Counted from the stretch's first letter, positions 25,184 through 33,385 are shown. The stretch is DNA of 34,940 nucleotides from Hydrogenispora sp. (GCA_012837705.1 DUQQ01000092.1:1-34940); one strand, 5' to 3'. Numbers and translations: made by a program. Notes: a model not told the origin generated them from the letters alone.

Positions 25184-26245
25184 TCAGCCGTTTCGCAGGT
25201 AAAGCGTTTGGGTGGGATACGAAAATTCAATCCCGCGCTTGCTGAATTCCTCAATGATCTTCAGATTAATCTCCTGTTGGATGTCCATATACCTAATATA
25301 GTCGCGGGTGAGGACATAATAGACCACGTCGAAGCGGAGACTGTACTCGCCGAAACCACTAAAGTGGGAACGGTTAAGTTCGGTATCGGGAAGGCTATTG
25401 ACAATATCGGCGAGAATTTGGGGAATCTCTTTGACAAGCGCGGCATCGGTTTGATAGCTCACGCCTATGGTAAAGGAGATACGCCGTCGTTTCATTGTTT
25501 TGTAATTACGCAGGCGGGAGCTTGTTAAGTCCGTATTCGAAAACACCACTTCTTCCCCGGTTAGGCTGCGCAGACGGGTGGTTTTTAACCCGATATTCTC
25601 GACGGTTCCAGAGAAGCTATCAATGATGATAAAGTCACCAACTTCGAAAGGGCGGTCAAAATAGATGGTAAAGTAACTGAATAAATCACCGAGGAGGACT
25701 TGGGCAGCAAGGGCGACCGCAATACCACCGATCCCAAGCCCAGCGACTAGAGCGGAGATCTCGACTCCTAAGTTGTCAAGGAAAACGATAAAAGCTAATA
25801 GCCACACCAATACGGTGAAAAATTTGGTGACGATCTGGAAAGCGTATCGTTTAGTTGCATCGGTTTCGTGCTTGAGGAAATAGTAATCCAGGCCGCGATT
25901 GAGCAAAGAGAGCAGAAAACGGACCCCGAAAAACACCAATAAAGAGAGGCAAAGACTATTAATGATTCTATTCCAGAGCGGCGAAAGGGTTAGGCGATTA
26001 ACGCTCAGGTAGAAAACGCCCAAGTAGATCAGGGGCAAAAGGTTCTGTTCTCCGCAGTTAACTAGGAAAGAAATCAACTCTTTTTTTCTCCGCGCTGCCC
26101 AGCGGCCCAATCTCGACAGTAAGAATTTCTTGATCAATCGCAGGACCCAGGAGCCAACCACAAAGATGATTAGCGAAAGTAAATAATCTAAGATACTATT
26201 ATGGAAGAAGGTGTGCTCGGCAAGGAAAGTCCACAAAAAAATCAC
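25184..26245 (-). CDS. MscS-family mechanosensitive ion channel
   Basis: A 353-aa small-conductance mechanosensitive channel-family protein, which opens under membrane tension to release solutes during osmotic downshock. About five hydrophobic segments precede the pore-lining helix, which shows the family's Gly/Ala pattern (SALVAGLGIGGIAVALAAQVLLGDLFS, about 167-193). The beta domain (FDRPFEVGDFIIIDSFSGTVENIGLKTTRLRS) and a C-terminal alpha/beta domain follow. The start is uncertain. GTG 26245 lies only two bases from a GGAG. A TTG three codons in is better spaced. It is followed by the shared terminator; the gap to the CsgG-like gene upstream is 87 bases. Confidence 0.93.
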   Translation of the reverse strand: MIFLWTFLAEHTFFHNSILDYLLSLIIFVVGSWVLRLIKKFLLSRLGRWAARRKKELISFLVNCGEQNLLPLIYLGVFYLSVNRLTLSPLWNRIINSLCLSLLVFFGVRFLLSLLNRGLDYYFLKHETDATKRYAFQIVTKFFTVLVWLLAFIVFLDNLGVEISALVAGLGIGGIAVALAAQVLLGDLFSYFTIYFDRPFEVGDFIIIDSFSGTVENIGLKTTRLRSLTGEEVVFSNTDLTSSRLRNYKTMKRRRISFTIGVSYQTDAALVKEIPQILADIVNSLPDTELNRSHFSGFGEYSLRFDVVYYVLTRDYIRYMDIQQEINLKIIEEFSKRGIEFSYPTQTLYLRNG

Positions 26246-26332
26246 TTCTCCGTTTCGGTTAGAATTTGCAATGTTTAGCTCTATATTATCATACTTGGTC
26301 TGCTTTGCGCAGCCGAAAGTTGGTGGAAAGGG

Positions 26333-27250
26333 TTACCGTTCTACTTCTACCACATCGCCAACTTGGACCGTTAAACCACTCACACTCGTTAGAACCTGCG
26401 TAACAGCGGCCTTTTCATCGACACTTACCACCTGCAAAGTGCCATTCGGGAGCCGGACCGGTTCTTGTAACCCGGCAATTTTTTCTAGACGAAAGACAGA
26501 AAACTTTGTTGTTGGGGTGATTCCGTCTTGCGAACCCAAGTTGACAATTATGTAATTGCCGGTGATCGCAATAACTTCTCCTTTTAAATCCCCGCCCGTT
26601 ACCAGCCGCGCTTTGGCCTTGTTTAACGACTTTTCAAATTGGGTGGTGAAGTCCTCGATTGCTGCTGATAAAGCTTTGCCGATAATCGATTCTTCAAATT
26701 GTTTACTCCCAAAAGTAAGGCCTTTTAAACGATCAATAGTAATATCAAAGCCGGTTTCTTTCCCTTCGGCCTCGATTGAGCCTAAAATTTGTCCTTTTTC
26801 CACCCCAACCAGGCGCGCGGACAAAACAGTTCGCGCTGTGGTTCCACTTAATTGTAACGGTCCAAACCCCACTCCGCTTCTGCCTGTGAGCGAAAACTCA
26901 TTCAGGCTCCCTAACAGCAAGATATCAACGCCCAATAACCTTCCTATTTGCACGGCCGAACTAAGATCGACCGCTCCGGAATGTTGAAAACGTTGTTCGG
27001 TGATTATATCCTTGACGCGGTTTCTTTCAATCAAAACCAAATCAGGGTAGTTGGCTAAACGATCGGTGATCATTTGGGTAATACCATCAAGGAGTTCCTC
27101 GCGCTGACCCCAACTTAACTGCAGATTGCCAGCAGCTTCAAAAGGGAGGATGGCGACGGAAAATGTCTTTTGGGCATAAGTCGGAAGCGATAAGGCAAAA
27201 ACGAAGCAGAGTAGGGTAAGGATCATTGAAAGGAGACGTTTTTGTTGCAC
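26333..27250 (-). CDS. Secreted CsgG-like protein
   Basis: A 305-aa exported protein related to the CsgG/curli-assembly family. It opens with a clear type I signal peptide (about residues 1-24, ending TYA before QKTFSVAILPFE). VAILPFE, the regularly spaced LIERNRVKDIITEQ and IGRLLGVDILLLGSL are hallmarks of the CsgG alpha/beta domain. The last ~95 residues form a separate beta-rich domain (GEVIAITGNYIIVNLGSQDGI...VQVGDVVEVER), seen in related envelope proteins. True CsgG is an outer-membrane lipoprotein; this one has no lipobox cysteine, so it is either soluble outside the cell or periplasmic. GTG 27250 lies nine bases behind AAGGAGG. Longer frames to 27364 lack a ribosome site and would bury the signal peptide. 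Confidence 0.82.
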   Translation of the reverse strand: MQQKRLLSMILTLLCFVFALSLPTYAQKTFSVAILPFEAAGNLQLSWGQREELLDGITQMITDRLANYPDLVLIERNRVKDIITEQRFQHSGAVDLSSAVQIGRLLGVDILLLGSLNEFSLTGRSGVGFGPLQLSGTTARTVLSARLVGVEKGQILGSIEAEGKETGFDITIDRLKGLTFGSKQFEESIIGKALSAAIEDFTTQFEKSLNKAKARLVTGGDLKGEVIAITGNYIIVNLGSQDGITPTTKFSVFRLEKIAGLQEPVRLPNGTLQVVSVDEKAAVTQVLTSVSGLTVQVGDVVEVER

Positions 27251-27480
27251 TGTAATCTTCCTCCTTGGCTTGTTCACTTTTAGACTGAGGGTCCTCTTTA
27301 CTTTAAACCCCTCATCCGTGTTGCTTACTTTTGATAAGGGAATTAATCTGGATAACCAGACCAAATATGTTTTATTTATTGTTACAACTAATTAGGAAAT
27401 ATTCAACAATTAACCATTAATTCCTCTAATTAACTAAAAACCTTAACCATAATGTGTCATTATTTTAAGGCGAACTATAC

Positions 27481-27503
27481 AAAAAAACCCTGCTTCTGCA
27501 GGG
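27481..27503 (-). terminator. Terminator after tRNA-Ala
   Basis: On the minus strand CCCTGC-AGAA-GCAGGG is followed by seven T. It ends the tRNA transcript 16 bases beyond the CCA end. Confidence 0.9.
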
Positions 27504-27518
27504 CTTTGTTTTAAAATT

Positions 27519-27594
<76 letters not shown>

Positions 27595-27614
27595 ACGTCT
27601 TGGTGACAATCATT

Positions 27615-27643
27615 AGGATACCTCGAAATTAAGCTTTTGTCAA
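27615..27643 (-). promoter_or_regulatory. Promoter of tRNA-Ala
   Basis: On the minus strand TTGACA (27643-27638), a 17-bp spacer and TATCCT (27620-27615). The -35 lies 17 bases after the rtcB stop codon. Confidence 0.8.
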
Positions 27644-27659
27644 GGGGTTTTTCCAAAAA

Positions 27660-28778
27660 TCATTCTTTACCAGCCTTGAAATTGTATATCGGTTTTACGA
27701 AGTCATTAATCTCCACCGTTTCTCTGATGTTCTGGATGATCAGCTCTTTATCTTTATACGCCCCAGGTGCTTCGTCGAGGGTATCCCGGTTGGCGGTGGT
27801 GGTGTAGACCCCGGCTTTTTTCATGCCCTGCGCAAAGTCGCTTGCGGAAAGCACCTGCTTGGCCTTGGTCCGGGATAGGATCCGCCCTGCACCGTGGGGG
27901 GCAGAAAAATTGTACTGGGCTGAACCTTTACCGGTACAGAGGGCGAGACCGTCGCGCATATTGAAGGGGATAATGACCCTCTCACCTTTCCGGGCGGGTG
28001 TTGCTCCTTTACGGATAATGTTGTCGTCACCGATGAAATTGTGAACCGATTCGATGGTTTCGACGGGTGCACGACCAAAAAAGCGGGTGATCTCCTTGAG
28101 CATAACTTGGCGATTTAACGAAGCATAGTTTTGGGCGAACCGGGCGGCGCGGAGATAATCCTGGCCGTCCGGGCTCTCGACCACGAGGAATTCCAGGTCT
28201 TTCTCCTGGTTGCCGGTGGTTTTTCGCGCCATGTTTTGCCGGGCTTTGCGTTGAAAATAGTTGGCAATACGGAGACCGAAATTGCGACTTCCCGAATGGA
28301 TCGTCACCCAGGTGTTTCCCTTTGTATCTTTTCCGGCTTCAATGAAATGGTTTCCTCCGCCCAGTGTGCCAATACTCCGGAGCGCTTTGGCGTAATCCAT
28401 ACCGATCACCTCTGTCCAGTGGCGAAGGCTCGGATCGTCTTTAACTTTGGCTTCGCGGTGGATGGAAAACCCGGCGGGAATATTTTTCTTGATAAACCTG
28501 TCGAAAGCGGGTAGATCAAGATCATCGACCCCAAAACGGGCGGCCAAAACCCCGCACCCGATATCGACACCGACGATGTTGGGGATGATATAGTCGTTCA
28601 TCTTCATCGTAAAACCGATGACGGCACCTTTCCCCGCGTGACAGTCGGGCATAATCGCAATATAGGTATTGGCGAAGGCAGGGTGATCCAACATTCTCTG
28701 AATCTGCTGACGGGTAGTATCATCGATCTCGTCGATCATAATGTTTGCTGAATTGTACTGCCCTTTCAGGGTAATCAA
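27660..28778 (-). CDS. rtcB: RtcB-family RNA-splicing ligase
   Basis: RtcB joins RNA ends carrying 2',3'-cyclic phosphate or 3'-phosphate to 5'-OH ends, using GTP and Mn2+, in RNA repair or tRNA healing. The 372-aa protein belongs to the short bacterial class. Active-site motifs are present: MPDCHAGKG (about 43-51), VDIGCGV with metal-binding Cys75, GGGNHFIE (140-147), HSGSRNFG (161-168) and SAPHGAGR, whose His295 should carry the GMP. The TTG start at 28778 follows AAGGAGAG. No archease or RtcR/RtcA gene is nearby. It lies between an MFS gene 109 bases upstream and tRNA-Ala, all on one strand. The link with the tRNA may be coincidental. Confidence 0.95.
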   Translation of the reverse strand: MITLKGQYNSANIMIDEIDDTTRQQIQRMLDHPAFANTYIAIMPDCHAGKGAVIGFTMKMNDYIIPNIVGVDIGCGVLAARFGVDDLDLPAFDRFIKKNIPAGFSIHREAKVKDDPSLRHWTEVIGMDYAKALRSIGTLGGGNHFIEAGKDTKGNTWVTIHSGSRNFGLRIANYFQRKARQNMARKTTGNQEKDLEFLVVESPDGQDYLRAARFAQNYASLNRQVMLKEITRFFGRAPVETIESVHNFIGDDNIIRKGATPARKGERVIIPFNMRDGLALCTGKGSAQYNFSAPHGAGRILSRTKAKQVLSASDFAQGMKKAGVYTTTANRDTLDEAPGAYKDKELIIQNIRETVEINDFVKPIYNFKAGKE

Positions 28779-28820
28779 TCTTTACTCTCTCCTTTTGAAT
28801 GCCCATATCTAACCCGGAAA

Positions 28821-28838
28821 TTCCGTACCAACACGGAA
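28821..28838 (-). repeat. Small inverted repeat between the MFS gene and rtcB
   Basis: TTCCGT (28821-28826) and ACGGAA (28833-28838) form a 6-bp stem with a 6-base loop. On the minus strand a short T-rich stretch follows. It may be a weak terminator for the MFS gene, but the stem is short. Confidence 0.35.
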
Positions 28839-28887
28839 AATCCTTTCTTCCTCCCTCTACGCCGGGGATACCGTGCAAGGGAAAGGC

Positions 28888-30072
28888 TTAACGAATAGCT
28901 GTTCGCTTTGCGCGGACAAGGCCGCTGAGCAAGAGGAGGGGAAAGAGAATGGCTGCAAACAGTCCAGTTTTAAGGTTGTCACCAGCGGCACCGGCTACCA
29001 GACCAACCAGTGTTGGTCCCGCGACGCAACCCACATCACCTGCCAGAGCAAGCAAGGCAAACATGGCGCTGCCGCCCCGTGGACAGTTTTGGGCGGCGAG
29101 GCTTAACGTCCCAGGCCAAAAGATGCCAACCGCCAGACCGCACAGGGCACATCCGAGTAGACTGAGGAGGGGGAAGGGTGAATAGGCGGCCAGCAGGTAG
29201 CTGACCAGGCAAAGTAGACCGCTGCCGATCATGAAGTTGGTCAGGGTAATATTTTCACTCTTTTTCGCGTAGAAGACACGGGATAAGCCCATTAACACCG
29301 CAAAGAAGCAAGGACCAGCCAGGTCCCCCACGGCTTTCGAGACACCTAACCCGCTTTCGGCGAAGGCAGAGGCCCACTGGCTCATCGCCTGTTCCGACGC
29401 GCCCGCGCAGACCATCAGTAAGAGAAAGAGCCAGAACATTCGCAAGCTAAACAAATTACCAAGGGACAAGCTGTTTTCCTGATCGACCAGACGATTAATG
29501 GGCACTTGGGTAAAGTAAAGGGCATTTAAAAGCGGGATAATAGCCCAAAGGACGGCCAGGACCCGCCAGTTTTCGATGCCGCTCAAGAAGAAGAATAATG
29601 TGGAAGCAAGAACAACAAAGACCGAGCCCCAACAGTAGAACGAATGGAGGAGACTCATATTTGCCGACTTCTTTTCCGTGGGACAAGCTTCGACAATCGG
29701 GCTGACTAAGACTTCAATTAAACCACCGCCAATGGCATAGCAGGCGACAGCGGCCAATAAACCGTAATAGGGTTGGGAAAACCATTGGGGAAAGACGCCG
29801 AGGCCAACCAGTCCAACGGCGGAGAAAATGTGGGCGGCCACAATCGAGATCCGGTAGCCAATCCGGTCCACAAACAGGGCTGAAAGCATGTCCACGACAA
29901 GCTGAACCCCAAAATTAGCGGTGACCAAAAACGTGATTTTTTCTAATGGAATTTGGTAGAGCCTTTGAAAAGTTAAAAACAGAAGGGGTGCAAAGTTATT
30001 AATGATGGCTTGGGTGACAAAACCCGTATAACTTGCTAGCAACGTATGGTTATAGTTGTGGCGAATGTTCAT
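28888..30072 (-). CDS. Major facilitator superfamily transporter
   Basis: A 394-aa polytopic protein with about 12 hydrophobic segments arranged in two halves around a polar loop near residue 190 (PINRLVDQENSLSLGN). Short MFS signatures are seen in the loop after TM2 (DMLSALFVDRIGYRISI) and in SHGKEVG-free, alanine-rich helices of the second half. Overall it resembles the FucP-like sugar or small-molecule MFS groups, but the substrate cannot be assigned. I chose ATG 30072, behind GGAGGATCTTA, over an ATG six codons earlier that precedes the ribosome site. A promoter at 30150-30158 serves it. It lies 109 bases upstream of rtcB on the same strand. Confidence 0.88.
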   Translation of the reverse strand: MNIRHNYNHTLLASYTGFVTQAIINNFAPLLFLTFQRLYQIPLEKITFLVTANFGVQLVVDMLSALFVDRIGYRISIVAAHIFSAVGLVGLGVFPQWFSQPYYGLLAAVACYAIGGGLIEVLVSPIVEACPTEKKSANMSLLHSFYCWGSVFVVLASTLFFFLSGIENWRVLAVLWAIIPLLNALYFTQVPINRLVDQENSLSLGNLFSLRMFWLFLLLMVCAGASEQAMSQWASAFAESGLGVSKAVGDLAGPCFFAVLMGLSRVFYAKKSENITLTNFMIGSGLLCLVSYLLAAYSPFPLLSLLGCALCGLAVGIFWPGTLSLAAQNCPRGGSAMFALLALAGDVGCVAGPTLVGLVAGAAGDNLKTGLFAAILFPLLLLSGLVRAKRTAIR

Positions 30073-30149
30073 TAAGATCCTCCGTTTCAAATCAATTGTT
30101 TTGATCGTGATAGGGCCATTGGCTTTTGTATTTATGGCATAACATTGCT

Positions 30150-30158
30150 ATTATATCA
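30150..30158 (-). promoter_or_regulatory. Extended -10 promoter of the MFS gene
   Basis: On the minus strand TGATATAAT (30158-30150) is a TGn-TATAAT element. No convincing -35 is seen. The leader to the ATG would be about 70 bases. Confidence 0.5.
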
Positions 30159-30202
30159 TGTTCTATGGAAAAGATGGTTATGGAAGAAACGATTGGTAAA
30201 AC

Positions 30203-30235
30203 GACCCGGTTTCTAAGCCGGGTTCTGTTATTAGC
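30203..30235. terminator. Orphan terminator-like hairpin in a divergent intergenic region
   Basis: ACCCGG (30204-30209) pairs with CCGGGT (30218-30223), with an 8-base loop, followed on the + strand by a weak TCTGTTATT tract. Both flanking genes read away from it, so no visible gene needs it. Confidence 0.4.
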
Positions 30236-30258
30236 AATTTATGCTTTATAAAGGAATA

Positions 30259-30288
30259 TTTGTAATATTACAAAGAAAGTATTATAAT
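30259..30288 (+). promoter_or_regulatory. Promoter with overlapping 16-bp palindrome, lipoprotein gene
   Basis: TTGTAA (30260-30265), 17 bp, TATAAT (30283-30288) make a good promoter. The -35 lies inside a perfect palindrome, TTTGTAATATTACAAA (30259-30274), a likely operator for an unidentified repressor. Confidence 0.65.
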
Positions 30289-30325
30289 TATAGCAAATAA
30301 TTAAATATGGAGGAGTGAGAAGAGG

Positions 30326-30987
30326 TTGAACAGGTTGAAAAGAATGCTAATGGGTCTCCTTGTCTTTCTAATGTTGGTTTCCTTGTTGGGCGGTTGTGGT
30401 AAAAAGAAATCGCAGCCGTATGTTTATAAGGGAGTGAATATATTGGTGAATGGGGATATGGAAATAGGAGACCCAGATGGCGAATTTCCCCTGGGCTGGA
30501 CAAGATGGGGGCAATATTTTGAAATAATAGATAATAAAATGGAATATGGTAATGTATTCAAAGAAGGCGCGCTAATTGAAGATATAAGTTGGGTACCTGT
30601 CGATGGGAATGACGGGAATAAATGCATAAAGATACAGACAGAAACGGGAGACGTTTTCCTCTGTATACACCAGGTGGTAAAGAAAAATATTCCGGTCGGG
30701 AAAAAATCAAGTTAACGGTTAATATTAAGACGGAGAATTTGGAGGGCCCCGGAGTGGCAATTGCTTTACGGTGTGATGGCCCTGAGGTTAATGGACAAAT
30801 TCAATTTAGTCAATTTGTGACATCACAAGGTACGATTCCGATAAAAGGGACAAAAGACTGGACCAAATATACCGTTGAATTGGATCAAAAGGTGCGGCCG
30901 GGTATTGAAACTATAAACGTGTACTTTCTTTACTTAGAAGATACTAGTGGTACCGTGTATTTCGATGATGCTTCCTTAATATACTAA
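30326..30987 (+). pseudogene. Secreted lipoprotein, split by a frameshift near 30690
   Basis: Two overlapping frames read as one protein of about 220 aa. The first (30326-30715) begins with a lipoprotein signal peptide ending LLGGC, the lipobox cysteine, followed by a CBM-like start (ILVNGDMEIGD...LGWTRWG). The second frame carries on with KIKLTVNIKTENLEG, the strand pattern YTVELDQKV and a final TVYFDDASLIY, typical of galactose-binding-like (CBM4/9) beta-sandwich modules. The switch is a -1 (or +2) shift within the A-rich stretch AAAGAAAAATATT (about 30686-30698). It is either a real inactivating mutation or an error in a short A run. Starts are TTG 30326 or 30335, or ATG 30344; none has an ideally spaced ribosome site after GGAGGAG (30309-30315). 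Its role may be glycan binding at the cell surface. Confidence 0.7.
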
Positions 30988-31057
30988 AAAAATATATGTA
31001 AAAATCTACTGGCTAACGGATCTACTTAATCGAGATAGAAATAGAAATATTAAAATT

Positions 31058-31092
31058 AAAACCCGGTTTCTCTTCTGAGGAACCGGGTTTTA
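31058..31092. terminator. Bidirectional terminator between the lipoprotein gene and serC
   Basis: AAAACCCGGTT and AACCGGGTTTT form an 11-bp stem around a roughly 13-base loop, with A and T runs outside. Confidence 0.85.
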
Positions 31093-31119
31093 TACCTTCT
31101 TAATCTTTTATGGGATTGT

Positions 31120-32208
31120 TTATCCGTTCTTGGCCAGAAAATCCTTCATGAAGTCGGCCAGGGCTTTACAGCCTTCGTAGCTCATGGCGTTATAGATGGA
31201 AGCGCGGAGACCGCCGACGGAACGGTGGCCTTTAAGGCCGACCAGACCTTGGTCGGTGGCTTCGCGGACGAATTTCTCTTCCAACTCGGTACTGGGGAGA
31301 CGGAAGGTGACATTCATCAGCGACCGGCTGTTCTTTTCGGCGTGGCCTTGGTAGAATCCGCTGCTTTGGTCAATAGCGTCGTAGATTAAAGCGGCTTTTT
31401 CTTGGTTGTGTTTATAAATGGCCTCAACGCCGCCCTGGTCCTCCAGCCATTTCAGTACGAGCGAGACCATATAAATGGAGAAGGTGGGCGGGGTGTTATA
31501 GAGCGAGTTGTTTTTGGCAAAGGTTTCATAGCGGTACATCACCGGCAGGTTCGGATTGGCCTTGGCCAGCAGATCCTCGCGGATAATGACGATGGTTACT
31601 CCGGCTGGACCAAGGTTCTTCTGGGCGCCGGCATAGATCAGACCGAAGGGTTTAGCGTCGAAGGGACGGGAAAGAATATCACTGGACATATCGGCTACCA
31701 GGGGAACATCTCCGCAGTCGGGGAAGGTTTGCCACTGGGTACCGTAGATCGTATTATTGCTGGTGATGTGGACATAAACCGGGTTGGGGGAGAATTTAAG
31801 CTCCGCCGGGTCCGGAATACGCCGGAAATTTTCTTCTTTAGTATCAACCGCCGTATGTACCTGTCCGAAGTACTTCCCTTCGGCCGCCGCCTTTTGGGCA
31901 AAACTACCGGTTACCAGGTAGTCAGCGGTTTTTTCCGGGGTAAGAAAGTTCATGGGGACCATGTCAAACTGCATGCTCGCCCCGCCTTGTAAAAAGAGGA
32001 CTTTATAGTTGTCGCCGATCTTGAGAAGGCGTTTCAGGCGGTCGGCCGTTTCGTTCTGCAGCCCTTCATACTGTTTCGAACGATGGCTGATCTCCATAAC
32101 CGACATCCCGGAGGATTGAAAAGCAAGTAACTCTTCCCGTGCTGCCTCTAGAACCGGGAGCGGAAGAGTAGCCGGGCCGGGATAGAAATTGTAAACCCGT
32201 TCATTCAT
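31120..32208 (-). CDS. serC: Phosphoserine aminotransferase
   Basis: SerC transfers an amino group from glutamate to 3-phosphohydroxypyruvate in serine synthesis and can act in pyridoxal phosphate synthesis. The 362-aa protein is a fold-type I PLP enzyme. The N-terminal VYNFYPGPATLP, ISHRSKQYEGL, FLQGGASMQFDMVPMN and the Schiff-base lysine in YAGAQKNLGPAGVTIVI are all diagnostic, and the C-terminal GLKGHRSVGGLRASIYNA matches SerC rather than other class V aminotransferases. ATG 32208 is chosen. The TTG at 32217 lies only two bases from the GAGGT. It is monocistronic, and serA is not in the window. A promoter lies at 32250-32278. Confidence 0.97.
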   Translation of the reverse strand: MNERVYNFYPGPATLPLPVLEAAREELLAFQSSGMSVMEISHRSKQYEGLQNETADRLKRLLKIGDNYKVLFLQGGASMQFDMVPMNFLTPEKTADYLVTGSFAQKAAAEGKYFGQVHTAVDTKEENFRRIPDPAELKFSPNPVYVHITSNNTIYGTQWQTFPDCGDVPLVADMSSDILSRPFDAKPFGLIYAGAQKNLGPAGVTIVIIREDLLAKANPNLPVMYRYETFAKNNSLYNTPPTFSIYMVSLVLKWLEDQGGVEAIYKHNQEKAALIYDAIDQSSGFYQGHAEKNSRSLMNVTFRLPSTELEEKFVREATDQGLVGLKGHRSVGGLRASIYNAMSYEGCKALADFMKDFLAKNG

Positions 32209-32249
32209 TGTATACAAGACCTCGCTTCCGATGAAGATTTATTAGAGCA

Positions 32250-32278
32250 ATTATACTACCAATTTTCTGAAAGGACAA
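32250..32278 (-). promoter_or_regulatory. Promoter of serC
   Basis: On the minus strand TTGTCC (32278-32273), 17 bp, then TATAAT (32255-32250). Upstream in the gap is a short palindrome, CCTTTATTAAAGG (32337-32349), which may be an operator. Confidence 0.75.
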
Positions 32279-32381
32279 GGGGAAAACCGGTTCTGAGTAG
32301 CGCCAAACCATATTTTGGCACAATGCTGTCATCGATCCTTTATTAAAGGAAACAAATGTAGAGGGCAAATCAACATAAAAT

Positions 32382-32410
32382 GAACCCGGCGTTGAAATGA
32401 CGCCGGGTTC
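32382..32410 (-). terminator. Terminator after the deoR-family gene
   Basis: A perfect 11-bp stem, GAACCCGGCGT with ACGCCGGGTTC, around a 7-base loop. On the minus strand a short T-rich tract (ATTTTATG) follows. Confidence 0.75.
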
Positions 32411-32469
32411 TTTAATTGGTTTTAAATAGCAAATTTCTAATCATGGTTTCTAATCGTGGCTTGAATGTT

Positions 32470-33267
32470 TTATTCATCATGCTGTAGGGGTGGGACTTGA
32501 ATAATCTTGACGCCACGCCGCGCTAATGAGTCTAAGACTGTCTTGTTCGCTTCGGTGTCCGTGATCACACAGGAGATCTGTTCAGGGGAACCGGAAACAA
32601 AGCTATGTTTCTTGCCGATTTTGGTGTGATCGGCCAGGATAAAACGTTCACCAGTGACACGACTTAGCATTAATTGATTGATGGCAACTTCGTGCATATT
32701 AGCTGTGGTAAAACCTTCTTCTGCGGTAAGACCACTACAACCCAAAAAGGCTTTGGTCGCATTTACCCGCGATAAATTATTCAAGGCAAATTCGCCAACC
32801 ATGGATTTTTTAGAAATTTGTAGTTCGCCGCCAAGTAAAACTATTGAAACGTCTTTTTTAGCATCGCTGAGAATTGTTCTTCCGTTGTTGGTAATGATCG
32901 TGACGTTTTTAGCGGTGATATAATTGAGCATCAATAGCGCAGTGGAGCTACTATTGATAAAAACGGTATCACCGTCAACGATAAACTCAACGGCGCGCTT
33001 GGCAATGGCCTGTTTGTAGCGGATAACATCGTCGTCCAGATCCAGACCCAAAGAATTTGTTTGGATCGGATTCTCGCGTAAAGTTGCCCCTCCATAAAAA
33101 CGCTCGATGAGACCTTGCTCTTCTAAATGTTCTAAATCACGTCTAATTGTTAAAGGGGAGGTGTTTAATTGCTCGGCTAGGTCCTTAACCTTGATCGAGC
33201 CGTGTTGCTTTAGGAGTTTATAGATCTTATTACGGCGGGTTTTAATAAAAGCATAACTGTTTTTCAT
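32470..33267 (-). CDS. DeoR/GlpR-family transcriptional repressor
   Basis: A 265-aa sugar-responsive regulator. The N-terminal DeoR helix-turn-helix is clear (IKVKDLAEQLNTSPLTIRRDLEHLEEQGLIERFYGGA, about 25-61). The C-terminal ribose-5-phosphate-isomerase-like sensor domain (about 75-255) binds sugar phosphates in this family; DGDTVFINSSSTAL and TNNGRTIL are the effector-pocket landmarks. ATG 33267 follows AAGGAGAC. It faces away from a PTS IIA gene and a HAD sugar-phosphatase. Its own promoter holds a palindromic operator, so it is probably autoregulated and controls the divergent operon. The inducer is likely a phosphosugar related to the PTS substrate, which is not identified. Confidence 0.93.
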   Translation of the reverse strand: MKNSYAFIKTRRNKIYKLLKQHGSIKVKDLAEQLNTSPLTIRRDLEHLEEQGLIERFYGGATLRENPIQTNSLGLDLDDDVIRYKQAIAKRAVEFIVDGDTVFINSSSTALLMLNYITAKNVTIITNNGRTILSDAKKDVSIVLLGGELQISKKSMVGEFALNNLSRVNATKAFLGCSGLTAEEGFTTANMHEVAINQLMLSRVTGERFILADHTKIGKKHSFVSGSPEQISCVITDTEANKTVLDSLARRGVKIIQVPPLQHDE

Positions 33268-33356
33268 CGCAAGTCTCCTTAAAAAAATATATATAATTTG
33301 CTTATTCTCGCTTATTATATAGAACTGAGTTACGAAAACTGAATATTGTCACCTTA

Positions 33357-33385
33357 ATTATACGTTCATATTGAACGTTTGTCAA
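33357..33385 (-). promoter_or_regulatory. Promoter of the deoR-family gene with a palindromic operator as its spacer
   Basis: On the minus strand TTGACA (33385-33380), 17 bp, TATAAT (33362-33357): a full consensus promoter. The palindrome ACGTTCA-TAT-TGAACGT (33362-33378) fills the spacer between the two elements. Confidence 0.85.

Noticed and set aside
27251-27364. N-terminal extension of the CsgG-like protein
   Set aside because: It would place 38 polar residues before a clear signal peptide, and the good ribosome site lies at the inner GTG.
30686-30698. Programmed -1 ribosomal frameshift joining the two lipoprotein frames
   Set aside because: The in-frame heptamer G-AAA-AAT is not a good slippery site, and no stimulatory hairpin is evident after it; a mutation or sequence error is simpler.
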